Shown: piece by piece, positions 33,421-42,598 of the stretch
Position numbering within the stretch: position 1 is the first letter of the stretch
Layout: each line of letters opens with the position of its first letter
Origin: Bacteroidales bacterium
GTDB taxonomy: Bacteria > Bacteroidota > Bacteroidia > Bacteroidales > UBA932
Length of the DNA: 64,000 nt
Assembly: GCA_016281315.1 (NCBI GenBank)
Contig: JAEEIJ010000056.1
Location: 1 to 64,000 of the forward strand
Direction of reading: 5' to 3'
The notes under the pieces: model-generated
Told to the model about the DNA's origin: nothing
Seen by the model: only the letters and a program-made list of their open reading frames with translations
Databases searched by the model: none
Made by a program: the position numbers and the translations under genes

Positions 33421-34431
33421 ATGAAATCCATCCTTGGCATCGGCAACGCCCTCACCGACATCCTTGCCGTCCTCCCGGACGACACCCTCCTCAAGAAGTT
33501 CCATCTTCCGCTGGGCAGTATGCAGCACGTGGATATGGAAACCGGCGACCGCATCTGGGAAGACCTCAAGCAGTACGGCGTGAAGTACGTCCCGGGCGGG
33601 AGCGCCGCCAACACCATCACCTGCACGGCCATCTTCGGGATGCCGTCGGCCTTCCTCGGAAAGATCGGCAACGACGACCTCGGAAACCTCTTCAAGAGCA
33701 CGATGGAGCAGTACGGCGTGAAGGCGCAGATGCTTTACAGCCAGAAGTCTTCGGGCCGATGCATGGTCTTCATCACGGGCGCCAATGCAGAGCGTACTTT
33801 CGCCGATTATATGGGCGCGACGCTGGAACTGGGACCGGAAGACCTGTCCCTGGAGCAGTTCCAGGGCTACGACTACTTCCACATCGAAGGCTACCTGGTG
33901 CAGAACCAGGAACTCATCTCCAAAGCGGCCCGGCTGGCCAAGCAGGCCGGCTGCACCATCTCCATCGACATGGCCTCCTACAACGTGGTGGAATCCAACG
34001 ACGCCTTCTTCCACAACCTGGTGGAGAACTACGTGGACATCGTTTTCGCCAATGAGACCGAGGCCAAGGCCTTTACCAAGATGGAGCCGCAGGAGGCCAT
34101 CGGCGAACTGGCAAAGCATTGCAAGATTGCCGTGGTGAAAGTGGGCAAGGCCGGGTCTATGGTCAAGTCCGGAGACCAGTACCACTTCATCGAGCCCTGG
34201 CCCGCTACGCCCATCGACGCCACCGGTGCCGGAGACACCTATGCCGCGGGTTTCCTCTACGCCCATTCGCTGGGAATGCCGCTGAAAGTTTGCGGTGAGG
34301 TGGGCTCCATCATCGCCGCCAAAGTGGTGGAGGTAATCGGCACCAAGATAGACATCCCCCGCTGGCGGGACGCCAAGGAAGAAATCCGGGCCCTCATCGC
34401 CGCCAACACCCCCACTTTTACAGACCGATGA
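33421..34431 (+). CDS. PfkB family carbohydrate/adenosine kinase
   Basis: The 336-residue protein begins MKSILGIGNALTDILAVLPD (PfkB signature near the start) and has YVPGGSAANTITCTAIFG (substrate loop, about 56-73), DMASYNVVE and ATPIDATGAGDTYAAGF (second signature with the catalytic Asp in GAGD, about 266-282). It phosphorylates a sugar or nucleoside with ATP in the cytoplasm. The overall layout resembles Bacteroidetes proteins annotated as adenosine kinase or ribokinase-like; the substrate is uncertain. It overlaps the exporter gene by 4 bp (ATGA). Confidence 0.9.
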   Translation: MKSILGIGNALTDILAVLPDDTLLKKFHLPLGSMQHVDMETGDRIWEDLKQYGVKYVPGGSAANTITCTAIFGMPSAFLGKIGNDDLGNLFKSTMEQYGVKAQMLYSQKSSGRCMVFITGANAERTFADYMGATLELGPEDLSLEQFQGYDYFHIEGYLVQNQELISKAARLAKQAGCTISIDMASYNVVESNDAFFHNLVENYVDIVFANETEAKAFTKMEPQEAIGELAKHCKIAVVKVGKAGSMVKSGDQYHFIEPWPATPIDATGAGDTYAAGFLYAHSLGMPLKVCGEVGSIIAAKVVEVIGTKIDIPRWRDAKEEIRALIAANTPTFTDR

Positions 34432-34901
34432 AAAAGTATTTCTGGGTATTCCTGATTGCAATGGTTCCGCTTATCGAAATTCGCGGAGCCGTTCCCTATG
34501 CGGTGGGTATGGAACTGCCCCTGGTGCCGTCCATCATCGTGGCGGTGCTGGGCAATATGCTGCCCGTTCCGTTCATCTTCCTGTTCGCCCGGCGCGTGCT
34601 GGAATGGGGCAAGGACAAACGGTATATCGGCGGCTTTTTCACCTGGTGCCTGGAAAAAGGCGAAAAGGGCGGCCAGAAGCTGGAAGCCAAGGCCGGCCGG
34701 GGCCTCTACTGGGCCCTGTTCCTGTTCGTGGGCATTCCGCTGCCCGGCACCGGCGCCTGGACCGGGATGCTGGCCGCCAGTATCCTGAATATGAACTTCC
34801 GGAAAAGCACCATAGCCGTCCTGGGCGGCGTGCTGCTGGCCGGGGCCATCCTCCTGGCCATCTCCCTGGGAGTCTTCGGCGCCGTTCAGCTGGTAAAATA
34901 A
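34428..34901 (+). CDS. Small multidrug export-like membrane protein (COG2426 type)
   Basis: The 157-residue integral membrane protein has four to five helices: MKKYFWVFLIAMVPLIEIRG, IIVAVLGNMLPVPFIFLFAR, ALFLFVGIPLPGTGAWTGML and a C-terminal helix. EIRGAVP and GIPLPGTGAWTG are the conserved motifs of the Sm_multidrug_ex family (PF06695). The function in the cell is not established; export of small compounds is assumed from the family name. It is cotranscribed with the PfkB kinase (4-bp overlap). Confidence 0.85.
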   Translation: MKKYFWVFLIAMVPLIEIRGAVPYAVGMELPLVPSIIVAVLGNMLPVPFIFLFARRVLEWGKDKRYIGGFFTWCLEKGEKGGQKLEAKAGRGLYWALFLFVGIPLPGTGAWTGMLAASILNMNFRKSTIAVLGGVLLAGAILLAISLGVFGAVQLVK

Positions 34902-34903
34902 AG

Positions 34904-34933
34904 CCGCGGGCCCCCAATAGCGGGAGCCCACGG
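34904..34933. terminator. Hairpin between convergent genes
   Basis: CCGCGGGC and GCCCACGG form an imperfect stem between the converging exporter and membrane-protein genes. A second small stem, GTAGTTCAACTAC, follows. It can act in both directions. Confidence 0.45.
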
Positions 34934-34956
34934 TGTAGTTCAACTACTCCGGCCGT

Positions 34957-35553
34957 TTATTCGGCGGCGGGAGCCTCGGCCTTGGCGGAGAAGTGCTTGT
35001 AGAGCACGGCCTCCAGACCCATCACGATCGCGATGCAGGCGATAACGGCCGCGAAGGCCAGGATGCCGCCGATGTAGGGAACGAGGGCCAGCAGGGAGCA
35101 CACGACGCTGATAATCAGGCCGAACACCAGATAGAGGAAGAAGAGGGTCCACTTCTCACCGCAGGTGGTGTCGTAGCTGAGGGCGAGGGCTTTCAGCGGG
35201 GAGACCTTCTTGTCCACGAAGAAGTAGAAGGCGAACTGCCAGGCCAGGCTCACGATGGGAGCGACGAACAGCATGGCGGCGGCGATGATGCCGGCGGTCT
35301 GCAGGCCGAAGAGCAGGAAGAAGTCGCCCAGGCCCTTGTAGTTCTCCTTGGAGAAGATGCTGGTGGGCTTGATTTCCTCACCCTTGCTCAGGGCGACGAT
35401 GATCTTGAAGAAGCCGATGGTGGTACCCACGTTCAGGTACGGAATCCAGACGGTGATGATCCACAGGAGGGCCGTCAGCAGCAGGTTCAGGATGTTGGCG
35501 ATGCCCAGGTTGAAGGCGTCCACGAGGGTTTGTTTGAAGTTAAGTTTCTGCAT
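34957..35553 (-). CDS. Four-to-six-helix membrane protein of unknown function
   Basis: The 198-residue protein has an amphipathic start (MQKLNFKQTLVDAFNLGIAN) and membrane helices near 20-45, 80-105, 115-130, 140-160 and 160-180. There is a basic loop with GEEIKPTSIFSKENYKGLGD. The C-terminus is Ala/Glu-rich. It resembles DUF975/glycerophosphoryl-type small membrane proteins only in topology, so no function is given. It is the last gene of the cysS-xth operon, 6 bp after xth. Confidence 0.7.
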   Translation of the reverse strand: MQKLNFKQTLVDAFNLGIANILNLLLTALLWIITVWIPYLNVGTTIGFFKIIVALSKGEEIKPTSIFSKENYKGLGDFFLLFGLQTAGIIAAAMLFVAPIVSLAWQFAFYFFVDKKVSPLKALALSYDTTCGEKWTLFFLYLVFGLIISVVCSLLALVPYIGGILAFAAVIACIAIVMGLEAVLYKHFSAKAEAPAAE

Positions 35554-35559
35554 AGCTTT

Positions 35560-36306
35560 TTATAGGTTTAAGATGAGTTCCACAGGGCAATGGTCGGAGC
35601 CGAAAACATCGTTCAGGATGTCCGTGGCGGCAATGGCCTCCCGGAGCGACTCCGATACCAGGAAATAGTCGATGCGCCAGCCCACGTTCCTTTCGCGGGC
35701 GGCCATCCGGTAGCTCCACCAGGAGTATTTCGCCTCGCCGGGATGCTGGAAGCGCCAGGTGTCGATGAATCCGGCGCCCAGCAGCTCGCTGAATTTCCCG
35801 CGTTCCTGGTCGGAAAAGCCGGCGTTGAAGTGGTTGGTGTCGGGATTCTTCAGGTCGATTTCCTCGTGCGCCACATTGAGGTCTCCGCAGAAGACGACGG
35901 GTTTCGGGAGGGCCGATAAATACTTCCTGAGCTCGTCCTCCCAGCGCATCCGGTAGTCCAGCCGCCGGAGGCCGTCCTGGGAATTGGGGACATAGGCGTT
36001 TACGAGGAAGAATTTGTCGTATTCCAGGGTGATGAGCCGCCCTTCGTGGTCGTGTTCGTCCACACCCATCCCATAGCGGACGCTCAGCGGCGTGAGCCGG
36101 GTGTAGATGACGGTGCCGGAGTAGCCTTTTTTGTCGGCGTAGTTCCAATAGGATTCATAGCCCAGGAACTCCAGGTCCAGCTGACCCGCCTGAAGCTTGG
36201 TCTCCTGCAGGCACACGAAGTCCGCGTCTAACTCTGCAAAGATGTCCGCAAAGCCTTTTCCGGCCACGGCGCGGAGGCCGTTCACATTCCAAGAGATAAA
36301 TTTCAT
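35560..36306 (-). CDS. xth: Exodeoxyribonuclease III
   Basis: This 248-residue EEP-fold enzyme shows [12 protein letters not shown] (2-13; Asn7), FVCLQETKL (Glu in the metal site), [34 protein letters not shown] and DHCPVELIL (catalytic His at the end). The ExoIII/APE subfamily cuts at abasic sites and degrades 3' ends in base-excision repair. The length is slightly below E. coli Xth (268). It overlaps cysS by 4 bp, so repair and translation genes share a transcript. Confidence 0.95.
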   Translation of the reverse strand: MKFISWNVNGLRAVAGKGFADIFAELDADFVCLQETKLQAGQLDLEFLGYESYWNYADKKGYSGTVIYTRLTPLSVRYGMGVDEHDHEGRLITLEYDKFFLVNAYVPNSQDGLRRLDYRMRWEDELRKYLSALPKPVVFCGDLNVAHEEIDLKNPDTNHFNAGFSDQERGKFSELLGAGFIDTWRFQHPGEAKYSWWSYRMAARERNVGWRIDYFLVSESLREAIAATDILNDVFGSDHCPVELILNL

Positions 36307-37775
36307 TCCAGTGTCCAGGTTGCGCCGTCTTTGGTATCTTTCACGGTAATGCCATAGCCGGCCAGGAAGTCCCGGATACGGTCGCTTTCCGCCCAGTTCT
36401 TTTCCTCGCGGGCTTTCTTCCGGGCATCCAGCACGAGCTGCATCACGCCGTCCAGGGCTTTCTGCGCCTTGCCGGAAGCATCGGCCTCCTCATCGCGGAG
36501 CCCCAGCACGCCGCCCACCACTTCGTCGAAGAGCTGCCTGAGCGAGGCTGCATCGGCCGCCGTGAGCCCGCCGGCGTTGATGAGTTTCACGGCGTCGAAC
36601 AGGTGGGCGATGGCTATCGGGGTGTTCAGATCGTCGCACAAAGCCTCCAGCACGTTGTCCCAGAGGGCGGAGACGGAGGCGGACACTCCCGAAGGAGCAT
36701 CGGCCTTCTTTTCAGCGACTGAGGGAGTGTTCCCTCCGGCAACGGCGGGTAACGCTCTCCACGCGGCCATCAATCGGCCCAACCCCTTTTCCGCGGCCTG
36801 GAGGGCCTCATTCGAGAAGTCCAGCGTGCTGCGGTAGTGGGCCTGGAGGATGAAGAAACGGATGGTCATCGGGCTGTAGGACTTGAACAACTCCTGCAGC
36901 GTGATGAAGTTTCCGAGGGATTTCCCCATCTTCTGGCCATTGATGGTGATCATATTGTTGTGCACCCAGTAATGCACGCCCTGCGTGCCGCGGGAGGCTA
37001 CGTTCTGGGCGATTTCGCATTCGTGGTGCGGGAACATCAGGTCCATTCCGCCGCCGTGAATGTCGAACTCCTCTCCCAGGTATTTCTTTCCCATCACCGA
37101 GCACTCCAGGTGCCAGCCGGGGAAGCCTTCGCCCCAGGGGGAGGGCCAGCGCATAATGTGCTGCGGCTCCGCCTTTTTCCAGATGGCGAAATCGAACGGC
37201 GCGCGTTTGTCGCTCTGTCCGTCCAGGCTCCGGGTCCCCTCCAGGGTATCATCCAGATTCCGGCCGCTCAGCACGCCGTAATGGTGTTTCTCGTTGTATT
37301 TCCGGACGTCGAAATAGATGCTCCCGTTGCTTTCGTAGGCGTAGCCGGCGGCAAGGATGGCCTTCACCATCTCGATCTGTTCGATGATGTGGGCCGATGC
37401 CCGGGGCTCGATGGAAGGCGACTGCACGTTCAGCGCCCGCATTGCTTCGTGATAGCGCTCCGTATAGTACTGGACCACTTCCATCGGCTCCAGCTCTTCC
37501 AGCCGGGCCTTCTTCGCGATCTTGTCCTCGCCTTCATCCGCGTCGTGCTCCAGATGGCCTACGTCCGTGATGTTGCGCACATAGCGCACTTTGTAGCCCA
37601 GGTATTTCAGCAGGCGGAAAAGGACGTCGTAGGTGACGCCGGGCCGGGCGTGGCCCAGGTGGGCGTCTCCGTAAACGGTGGGGCCGCACACGTACATTCC
37701 CACGTGGCCTTCGTGGATGGGTTTGAACAGTTCCTTACTGTGGGTAAGGGTATTGGTTAAGTACAAAGGTCTCAT
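36303..37775 (-). CDS. cysS: Cysteinyl-tRNA synthetase with in-frame palindromic insert
   Basis: The product is 490 residues from ATG 37775; open sequence further upstream is antisense to folD and is not used. The class I motif is [11 protein letters not shown] (HLGH at 39-42) and KMGKSLGN takes the KMSKS place (283-290). The zinc ligands include Cys30 (MYVCGPT) and Cys225 (LECSVMG), with HHECE (250-254). At 351-362 the linker before the C-terminal domain contains [12 protein letters not shown], encoded by a 65-bp palindromic element that recurs in three other genes of this window. The insert sits in a surface linker where length varies among CysRS. The gene leads an operon with xth and a membrane protein. 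Confidence 0.95.
   Translation of the reverse strand: MRPLYLTNTLTHSKELFKPIHEGHVGMYVCGPTVYGDAHLGHARPGVTYDVLFRLLKYLGYKVRYVRNITDVGHLEHDADEGEDKIAKKARLEELEPMEVVQYYTERYHEAMRALNVQSPSIEPRASAHIIEQIEMVKAILAAGYAYESNGSIYFDVRKYNEKHHYGVLSGRNLDDTLEGTRSLDGQSDKRAPFDFAIWKKAEPQHIMRWPSPWGEGFPGWHLECSVMGKKYLGEEFDIHGGGMDLMFPHHECEIAQNVASRGTQGVHYWVHNNMITINGQKMGKSLGNFITLQELFKSYSPMTIRFFILQAHYRSTLDFSNEALQAAEKGLGRLMAAWRALPAVAGGNTPSVAEKKADAPSGVSASVSALWDNVLEALCDDLNTPIAIAHLFDAVKLINAGGLTAADAASLRQLFDEVVGGVLGLRDEEADASGKAQKALDGVMQLVLDARKKAREEKNWAESDRIRDFLAGYGITVKDTKDGATWTLE
36674..36738 (-). repeat. In-frame palindromic element, copy 1 (in cysS)
   Basis: The core on the coding strand is CGCTGAAAAGAAGGCCGATG, encoding AEKKAD. 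The flanking arms ACACTCCC/GGGAGTGT and CGGAGG/CCTCCG pair with each other. The element is read as [14 protein letters not shown] within cysS. Confidence 0.8.
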
Positions 37776-37782
37776 ATTCGTA

Positions 37783-37790
37783 CAAATATA
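37783..37790 (-). promoter_or_regulatory. -7 element TATATTTG before cysS
   Basis: TATATTTG on the minus strand lies 7 bp before ATG 37775. It is only 12 bp from the -7 element of divergent folD, so the two promoters share one small region. Confidence 0.55.
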
Positions 37791-37802
37791 CACATTTTTG
37801 CG

Positions 37803-37810
37803 TAACTTTG
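37803..37810 (+). promoter_or_regulatory. -7 element TAACTTTG before folD
   Basis: TAACTTTG ends 4 bp before ATG 37815; transcription is expected to begin at or next to the start codon. Confidence 0.55.
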
Positions 37811-37814
37811 TACT

Positions 37815-38699
37815 ATGAACATCATCGATGGAAAAGCGATATCGGCCTCGCTGAAGGAGGCCCTGAAGGAGCAGGTGGCCGGTTTCCCGGAGCAGTACGG
37901 CCGCGTGCCGCACCTGGTTGTCATCCGCGTGGGGGAGGACCCCGCCAGCGTGGTATATGTGCGCAACAAGGCCAAGGCCTGCGAGGCGTGCGGCATCCGG
38001 AACACCACGCTCGTGTTCCCGGAGAGCATCCCGGAGGAGGACCTCATTGCAGTCATCGGCAATCTGAATGCCGACCCAGACGTAGACGGCATCCTGGTCC
38101 AGCTGCCCCTCCCGGAGCACATCGGCGAGGCGCGCGTCATCGAGACCATCGCCCGGGAGAAGGATGTGGACGGCTTCCACCCCTATAACGTTGCGGGCCT
38201 CTGGCAGAAGACCCCGCATATGGCGCCCTGCACCCCGAAAGGCATTATGAAGCTTCTGGAAGCCGCCGGCGTGGACCCGAAGGGGAAGCGGGCGGTGGTC
38301 ATCGGCCGCAGCAATATCGTGGGCCTGCCCGTCGCGAAGATGCTCCTGGACGCGAACGCCACCGTCACCCTCTGTCATACGCGTACGGTGGACCTGCCTT
38401 CGGTCACCCGTCAGGCGGAGATTCTGGTGGTGGCCGCCGGCCGTGCGAAGATGATGGGGGTCGATATGGTTTCTCCCGGCTGCGTGGTGATTGACGTAGG
38501 AATGGACCGCGATCCGCTCACGGGAAAGCTCTGCGGGGACGTAGACTTCGACGCCGTGGCGCCCATCGCCGGGGCCATCACGCCCGTCCCCGGCGGCGTG
38601 GGTCCGATGACCATCGCCTGCCTGATGGAAAACACCGTGGAGTGTTTCTTGGAGCGGATGTCTACTGCCGCTGACGAACGGCTTCAAACAGAAGAATAG
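37815..38699 (+). CDS. folD: Methylenetetrahydrofolate dehydrogenase/cyclohydrolase
   Basis: The 294-residue bifunctional enzyme has [14 protein letters not shown] (Tyr and Lys of the catalytic YxxxK, near 50-54), [13 protein letters not shown] (conserved substrate loop), [14 protein letters not shown] and the NADP loop [20 protein letters not shown]. The end [20 protein letters not shown] is the family signature. It interconverts 5,10-methylene-THF and 10-formyl-THF for purine and formyl-Met supply. The 3' end overlaps the convergent methyltransferase gene by 38 bp. Confidence 0.96.
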   Translation: MNIIDGKAISASLKEALKEQVAGFPEQYGRVPHLVVIRVGEDPASVVYVRNKAKACEACGIRNTTLVFPESIPEEDLIAVIGNLNADPDVDGILVQLPLPEHIGEARVIETIAREKDVDGFHPYNVAGLWQKTPHMAPCTPKGIMKLLEAAGVDPKGKRAVVIGRSNIVGLPVAKMLLDANATVTLCHTRTVDLPSVTRQAEILVVAAGRAKMMGVDMVSPGCVVIDVGMDRDPLTGKLCGDVDFDAVAPIAGAITPVPGGVGPMTIACLMENTVECFLERMSTAADERLQTEE

Positions 38700-39474
38700 C
38701 GGCCGATACGGAAACGTTGAGGCTGTCCAGCCGGCCCAGCATCGGAATGCGGATGTGGGCCGATGCCGCCTTGCGCCAGGCCTCCGTGAGGCCCGTGGAC
38801 TCGGTGCCCATCACCAGGGCCGTGCCGCGGCGCATATCCACGTCGTAATACAGGGAGGAGTCCTGCAGCTGGGCTGTGAGGATCTGAATGCCGCGCGCCT
38901 GCAGCCAGGGAATGATTTCGGCCGAGGGTGCCGCCACCACCGGAACGGTGAACACGGCCCCGATGGAAGCGCGGATGAGGTTGGGGTTGTACAGGTCCGT
39001 GAGGGGGTCGCCGATGAGGACGGCATCGGCCCCGGCTGCGTCGGCGCTCCTTAAGACCGCCCCCAGGTTGCCGGGTTTCTCCACGGATTCCAGCACCACG
39101 ACGAGGGGATTCTCCGGGATCTGAAGGTCGTTGAGGCTTCGCGCCTTGTATTCCACCTCCGCGATAATTCCCTCCGTGGAATCGCGGTAAGCGACCTTCC
39201 GGTAGATTTCCGGAGGAATTTCGAAGACGGAGGGTGTGCTGCTCCCGGAGGCATCGGCCTTATTTTTCGCCGACGGGAGCAGTGCACCCTCCGTCGAAGA
39301 AAGAATTTCCGGACAAACAAACACTGTCTTCACCTGGAAGCCGCCTTCGAGGCAGTGCTCCAGCTCGCGCTGGCCCTCCACCACAAAAAGACCCTGCTCC
39401 CGCCGCGCTTTGGATTTTTCCTGCAGCAGGAGCAGATTCTTGATTCGAGGATTCTGTGCCGATGTGATTACCAC
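38662..39474 (-). CDS. TrmH/SpoU family RNA 2'-O-methyltransferase with palindromic insert
   Basis: The product is 270 residues. The best start is GTG 39474 ([20 protein letters not shown]), overlapping the lysS stop by 7 bp; no ATG fits. Residues 1-90 form the substrate-binding N-terminal domain. The SPOUT domain (about 115-270) has [20 protein letters not shown] (motif 1), [17 protein letters not shown] (motif 2) and [20 protein letters not shown] (motif 3, knot). It methylates a ribose in rRNA or tRNA using SAM; the target is unknown. Residues 67-78 ([12 protein letters not shown]) come from a 70-bp palindromic element, sitting between the two domains. The gene converges on folD with a 38-bp overlap. 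Confidence 0.88.
   Translation of the reverse strand: MVITSAQNPRIKNLLLLQEKSKARREQGLFVVEGQRELEHCLEGGFQVKTVFVCPEILSSTEGALLPSAKNKADASGSSTPSVFEIPPEIYRKVAYRDSTEGIIAEVEYKARSLNDLQIPENPLVVVLESVEKPGNLGAVLRSADAAGADAVLIGDPLTDLYNPNLIRASIGAVFTVPVVAAPSAEIIPWLQARGIQILTAQLQDSSLYYDVDMRRGTALVMGTESTGLTEAWRKAASAHIRIPMLGRLDSLNVSVSAAILLFEAVRQRQ
39226..39295 (-). repeat. In-frame palindromic element, copy 2 (in TrmH-family gene)
   Basis: This copy has the best arms: GACGGAGGGTG plus CTGCTCCCG on one side pairs with CGGGAGCAG plus CACCCTCCGTC on the other (20 of 22 positions). An inner stem TCGGC/GCCGA surrounds the loop. The core is diverged (AAAAATAAGGCCGATG). It encodes [19 protein letters not shown]. Confidence 0.85.
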
Positions 39475-40985
39475 TTCTCTGGTCGCATCATAGGGAAGAA
39501 TAATACGTCCTGGATACTTTCCTGCCCCGTCATAAACATCGTGAGGCGGTCGATGCCGATGCCGATACCGCTGGTGGGCGGCATCCCGTATTCGAGGGCG
39601 CGCACGAAGTCGTAGTCCACGTACATCGCTTCGTCGTCGCCTTTGGACTTGAGGGCGGCCTGCTCCTCGAAGCGGTCCAGCTGGTCGACGGGGTCGTTGA
39701 GCTCGCTGTAGGCGTTGGCCAGTTCCTTGCCATTCACGAACAGCTCGAAGCGTTCGGTGAGGGTGTCGTCGTAGCGGCAGCGCTTGGTGAGCGGAGACAT
39801 CTCCACCGGGTAGTCGATGATGAAGGTGGGCTGGATGAGATTGTGTTCGCAGTATTCCCCGAAGATGGCGTCGATGAGTTTCCCCACCCCCATTTCCGGA
39901 CTCACTTCTACGTTGAGCTTCTTGCACACGGCGCGGAGCTCTTCTTCATTCATCCCCTTCACGTCAACTCCGGCGAACTCCTTGATGGCGTCCAGGATCC
40001 TGAGGCGGCGGAACGGTCCTTCGAAGGAGATTTCCTTGCCGCCGATGACTTTCTTTACGCCGCCGGTAGCCTCGGCCACCTTCTGGAGCATCTTCTCCGT
40101 GAATTCCATCATCCACAGGTAATCTTTGTAGGCGATGTACATCTCCACGCAGGTGAACTCCGGGTTGTGGGTCTTGTCCATCCCTTCGTTGCGGAAGTTC
40201 TTGGCGAACTCGTATACGCCGGGGAAGCCGCCCACGATGAGGCGCTTGAGGTACAGTTCATTGGCGATGCGCATATACATATCCACGTCCAGCGCATTGT
40301 GGTGCGTGATGAAAGGACGTGCCGTGGCGCCGCCCGGGATGGGCTGCAGGATGGGCGTTTCCACCTCCAGGCAGCCGGCCTCGTTGAAGCATTCCCGCAT
40401 ACAGGCGATGATCCGGGCCCGCTGCACGAAGACATCCTTCACCTGGGGGTTCACCACCAGGTCCACATACCTTTGCCGGTAGCGGAGTTCCGGGTCTTCG
40501 AAGCTATCGTGTACGGTACCGTCGGCATCCCTCTTCACGATGGGGAGGACGCGGAGGGATTTCGACAGGACGGTGAGTTCCTTGGCGTGCACCGAGAGCT
40601 GGCCGGTCTGGGTGAAGAAGGCGAAACCCTTGATGCCGATGATGTCGCCGATATCCAGGAGTTTCTTGAACACCGTGTTGTACAGCGTCTTGTCTTCTCC
40701 GGGGCAGATTTCATCCCGTTTCACGTACACTTGGATGCGTCCTTCGCTGTCCTGGAGTTCCATAAAGGAGGCGGCGCCCATAATGCGGCGGCTCATGATG
40801 CGGCCGGCGATGCACACGTCCTGGAATCCGGTGGATTCGGGCGTGGTGAAGCCGGCGGCGATTTCCGCCGTGGTGGCGTTGACGGGATAAAGCGGAGCCG
40901 GGTATGGATTGATACCCAGCTCACGCAATTTCGACAAGGATTCCCGGCGACCGAGTTCCTGTTCGTTCAGTTCGTAATAGGCCAT
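39468..40985 (-). CDS. lysS: Lysyl-tRNA synthetase, class II
   Basis: The 505-residue protein has an N-terminal OB domain (about 60-160, [20 protein letters not shown]) and the class II catalytic domain. Motif 2 is [20 protein letters not shown] and motif 3 is [13 protein letters not shown] near the end. The sequence around [20 protein letters not shown] fits motif 1 and the Lys-specific loop. It charges tRNA-Lys in the cytoplasm. It begins 3 bp after a lipoprotein gene and runs into the methyltransferase gene, so the three are probably one operon. It lacks the C-terminal extension seen in some Bacteroides LysRS. Confidence 0.96.
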   Translation of the reverse strand: MAYYELNEQELGRRESLSKLRELGINPYPAPLYPVNATTAEIAAGFTTPESTGFQDVCIAGRIMSRRIMGAASFMELQDSEGRIQVYVKRDEICPGEDKTLYNTVFKKLLDIGDIIGIKGFAFFTQTGQLSVHAKELTVLSKSLRVLPIVKRDADGTVHDSFEDPELRYRQRYVDLVVNPQVKDVFVQRARIIACMRECFNEAGCLEVETPILQPIPGGATARPFITHHNALDVDMYMRIANELYLKRLIVGGFPGVYEFAKNFRNEGMDKTHNPEFTCVEMYIAYKDYLWMMEFTEKMLQKVAEATGGVKKVIGGKEISFEGPFRRLRILDAIKEFAGVDVKGMNEEELRAVCKKLNVEVSPEMGVGKLIDAIFGEYCEHNLIQPTFIIDYPVEMSPLTKRCRYDDTLTERFELFVNGKELANAYSELNDPVDQLDRFEEQAALKSKGDDEAMYVDYDFVRALEYGMPPTSGIGIGIDRLTMFMTGQESIQDVLFFPMMRPEKW

Positions 40986-40988
40986 AGA

Positions 40989-42518
40989 CTATTCATGGAG
41001 AGGTTCAGGCTCAACGGAATCTTCTTCCGAGAAGATGGCGTTGCCGTGGGCCATCCAGATGGCAAGCTGGCCGATGACGGCGTCGAAGTCCTCGCTATCG
41101 CCCAGCTCCTCGAAGGTCTTGAAGGTCTGATCCGGGAAGAGCAGACCCCAGGTCCATACCCAGGCGGGTTCGGCCGCGGTCTTCGGAACCTCGTGCTCAC
41201 CTTCCTTGATGGGCTGGTAGACTAGCTGGGACTGCACCCTGCTGCCGTTGTTGTAGCAGAGGTTCACGTGCAGGTAAGGGGCCAGTTTGGCGGCATAGCG
41301 ACGGGCGTCATCTTCGTCATAGATATAGGTTTCACGGGTAGCGAGTTTCAGAATCTGGTGAGGGTAGGCTACCCCGTCCAGGATGACGTTGCCGCCCATC
41401 AGCTTTACTTTGCCTTGCACTTTCTGGACAACCGTATAGATCTCCTTGATATATTCACCGATCTCATGATCGCCGACATAAATGCCGCGCTTGTTGCGGG
41501 GACCCAGCACGATGTCGTTGCCACTGTCCTCGTCAAAGACGGGGGGAAGTCCGGGATCGGCATCTCCTGCGAGGGCGTCGAACTCAATCTCGCCGTCGAT
41601 GGCAATCAGGCTGTTGTTCCCGTGGAAGAGCTCGATCTTGCCTGCCAGTGCGCTGATATTGAACTTGGCGTCTGAAACCTTGAGCGTATAACCGGGGACC
41701 TGGACGGTGGCATTGGCGCAGAATTCGTCGCGCTGCGACTCGATGAAACTGTTCCAGTTGGTGTCTTTCACCTCCGGATAAATGGCAACGTCAATGAAGG
41801 TGGCGCCGTTCTCCGTCACGTGGAGGGCCACCTTGCTGGGGAAGGCGATCTGATTGATTCTTGTAAATTGACCGTCGCCAACCCAAACTTCATTCCCGTC
41901 TTGGTTGGTGGTGTAGTACCCGGTACCCGAATATTCGGAGTTCTTGAGGGTGTTGTTGTCCGAATCCACGGCTTCGAACTGGAATTTATAGGTCTTGCCG
42001 TTGAAGACATAGGTGAGGTTGAGGGGGTTCTTCGAGCGGGTATAGACAAACTCGCGGTAGCTGCCCTCTTCCGGCACAATCTCGATGGCGTCCTTCGGGA
42101 TTTCCTCGCCGACCTCCCTTACGGTGATGTCACCGGTGATGAGGGAGAGTTTGGTCGTGGTGATGAAGAAGCGGACGTTGTCGCGGTCTTCTACGGCCCT
42201 GAACCAATTTTCAATGTCCTCGTCCAGGGTATAGGCTTCTTCGGGTGCTTCTTCCCCTTCGACGGCGGCTTTCACGCCCAGCATACCCAGATTACCATCG
42301 TGGATGGTTTTGAGGTCTGCAATAAGACTCTGGGCGGTTTTTGCGAATTCACCCCAATAGTTGGGATCCGCTTCCTTCAGGAGGGAAACGGCGGTGTTGG
42401 ACAGCGTGTTCACCTGCGTATCGGGAGCGATGACGGGCTCCTCCTTAGATTCTTTGCTGCAGGAGAGTACGGCCAGCGCAGCAAGAGCGGCGCAAAAGAG
42501 AATACTGAGTTTTTTCAT
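40989..42518 (-). CDS. Lipoprotein of unknown function
   Basis: The product is 509 residues from ATG 42518 with signal MKKLSILFCAALAALAVLSC (lipobox Cys20), then SKESKEEP, a sequence that may allow surface export in Bacteroidetes. The mature part is beta-rich, with several segments of similar style (LSLITGDITVREVGEEIPKD, VALHVTENGATFIDVAIYPE, GKVKLMGGNVILDGVAYPHQ) suggesting repeated beta domains. No catalytic motif was recognised. It is promoter-proximal in the lysS operon. It probably sits on the inner face or surface of the outer membrane. Confidence 0.7.
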   Translation of the reverse strand: MKKLSILFCAALAALAVLSCSKESKEEPVIAPDTQVNTLSNTAVSLLKEADPNYWGEFAKTAQSLIADLKTIHDGNLGMLGVKAAVEGEEAPEEAYTLDEDIENWFRAVEDRDNVRFFITTTKLSLITGDITVREVGEEIPKDAIEIVPEEGSYREFVYTRSKNPLNLTYVFNGKTYKFQFEAVDSDNNTLKNSEYSGTGYYTTNQDGNEVWVGDGQFTRINQIAFPSKVALHVTENGATFIDVAIYPEVKDTNWNSFIESQRDEFCANATVQVPGYTLKVSDAKFNISALAGKIELFHGNNSLIAIDGEIEFDALAGDADPGLPPVFDEDSGNDIVLGPRNKRGIYVGDHEIGEYIKEIYTVVQKVQGKVKLMGGNVILDGVAYPHQILKLATRETYIYDEDDARRYAAKLAPYLHVNLCYNNGSRVQSQLVYQPIKEGEHEVPKTAAEPAWVWTWGLLFPDQTFKTFEELGDSEDFDAVIGQLAIWMAHGNAIFSEEDSVEPEPLHE

Positions 42519-42542
42519 AACACTTTTTGTTTGTTCAAAAGA

Positions 42543-42550
42543 CAAAGGTA
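42543..42550 (-). promoter_or_regulatory. -7 element TACCTTTG before lipoprotein-lysS operon
   Basis: TACCTTTG on the minus strand lies 24 bp before ATG 42518, giving a leader of about 18 nt. Confidence 0.5.
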
Positions 42551-42583
42551 ACAATTTTTATTGTTAATCCGGCGAATTATGCG

Positions 42584-42591
42584 TAATTTCG
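42584..42591 (+). promoter_or_regulatory. -7-like element TAATTTCG before nucleoside kinase
   Basis: TAATTTCG matches TAnnTTTG at all but one position and ends 7 bp before ATG 42599. Confidence 0.35.
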
Positions 42592-42598
42592 TGCTGTT

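Noticed and set aside
37776..38687. N-terminal extension of cysS by about 300 codons
   Set aside because: The extension is antisense to folD, and the promoter at 37783-37790 with ATG 37775 gives a normal CysRS length.
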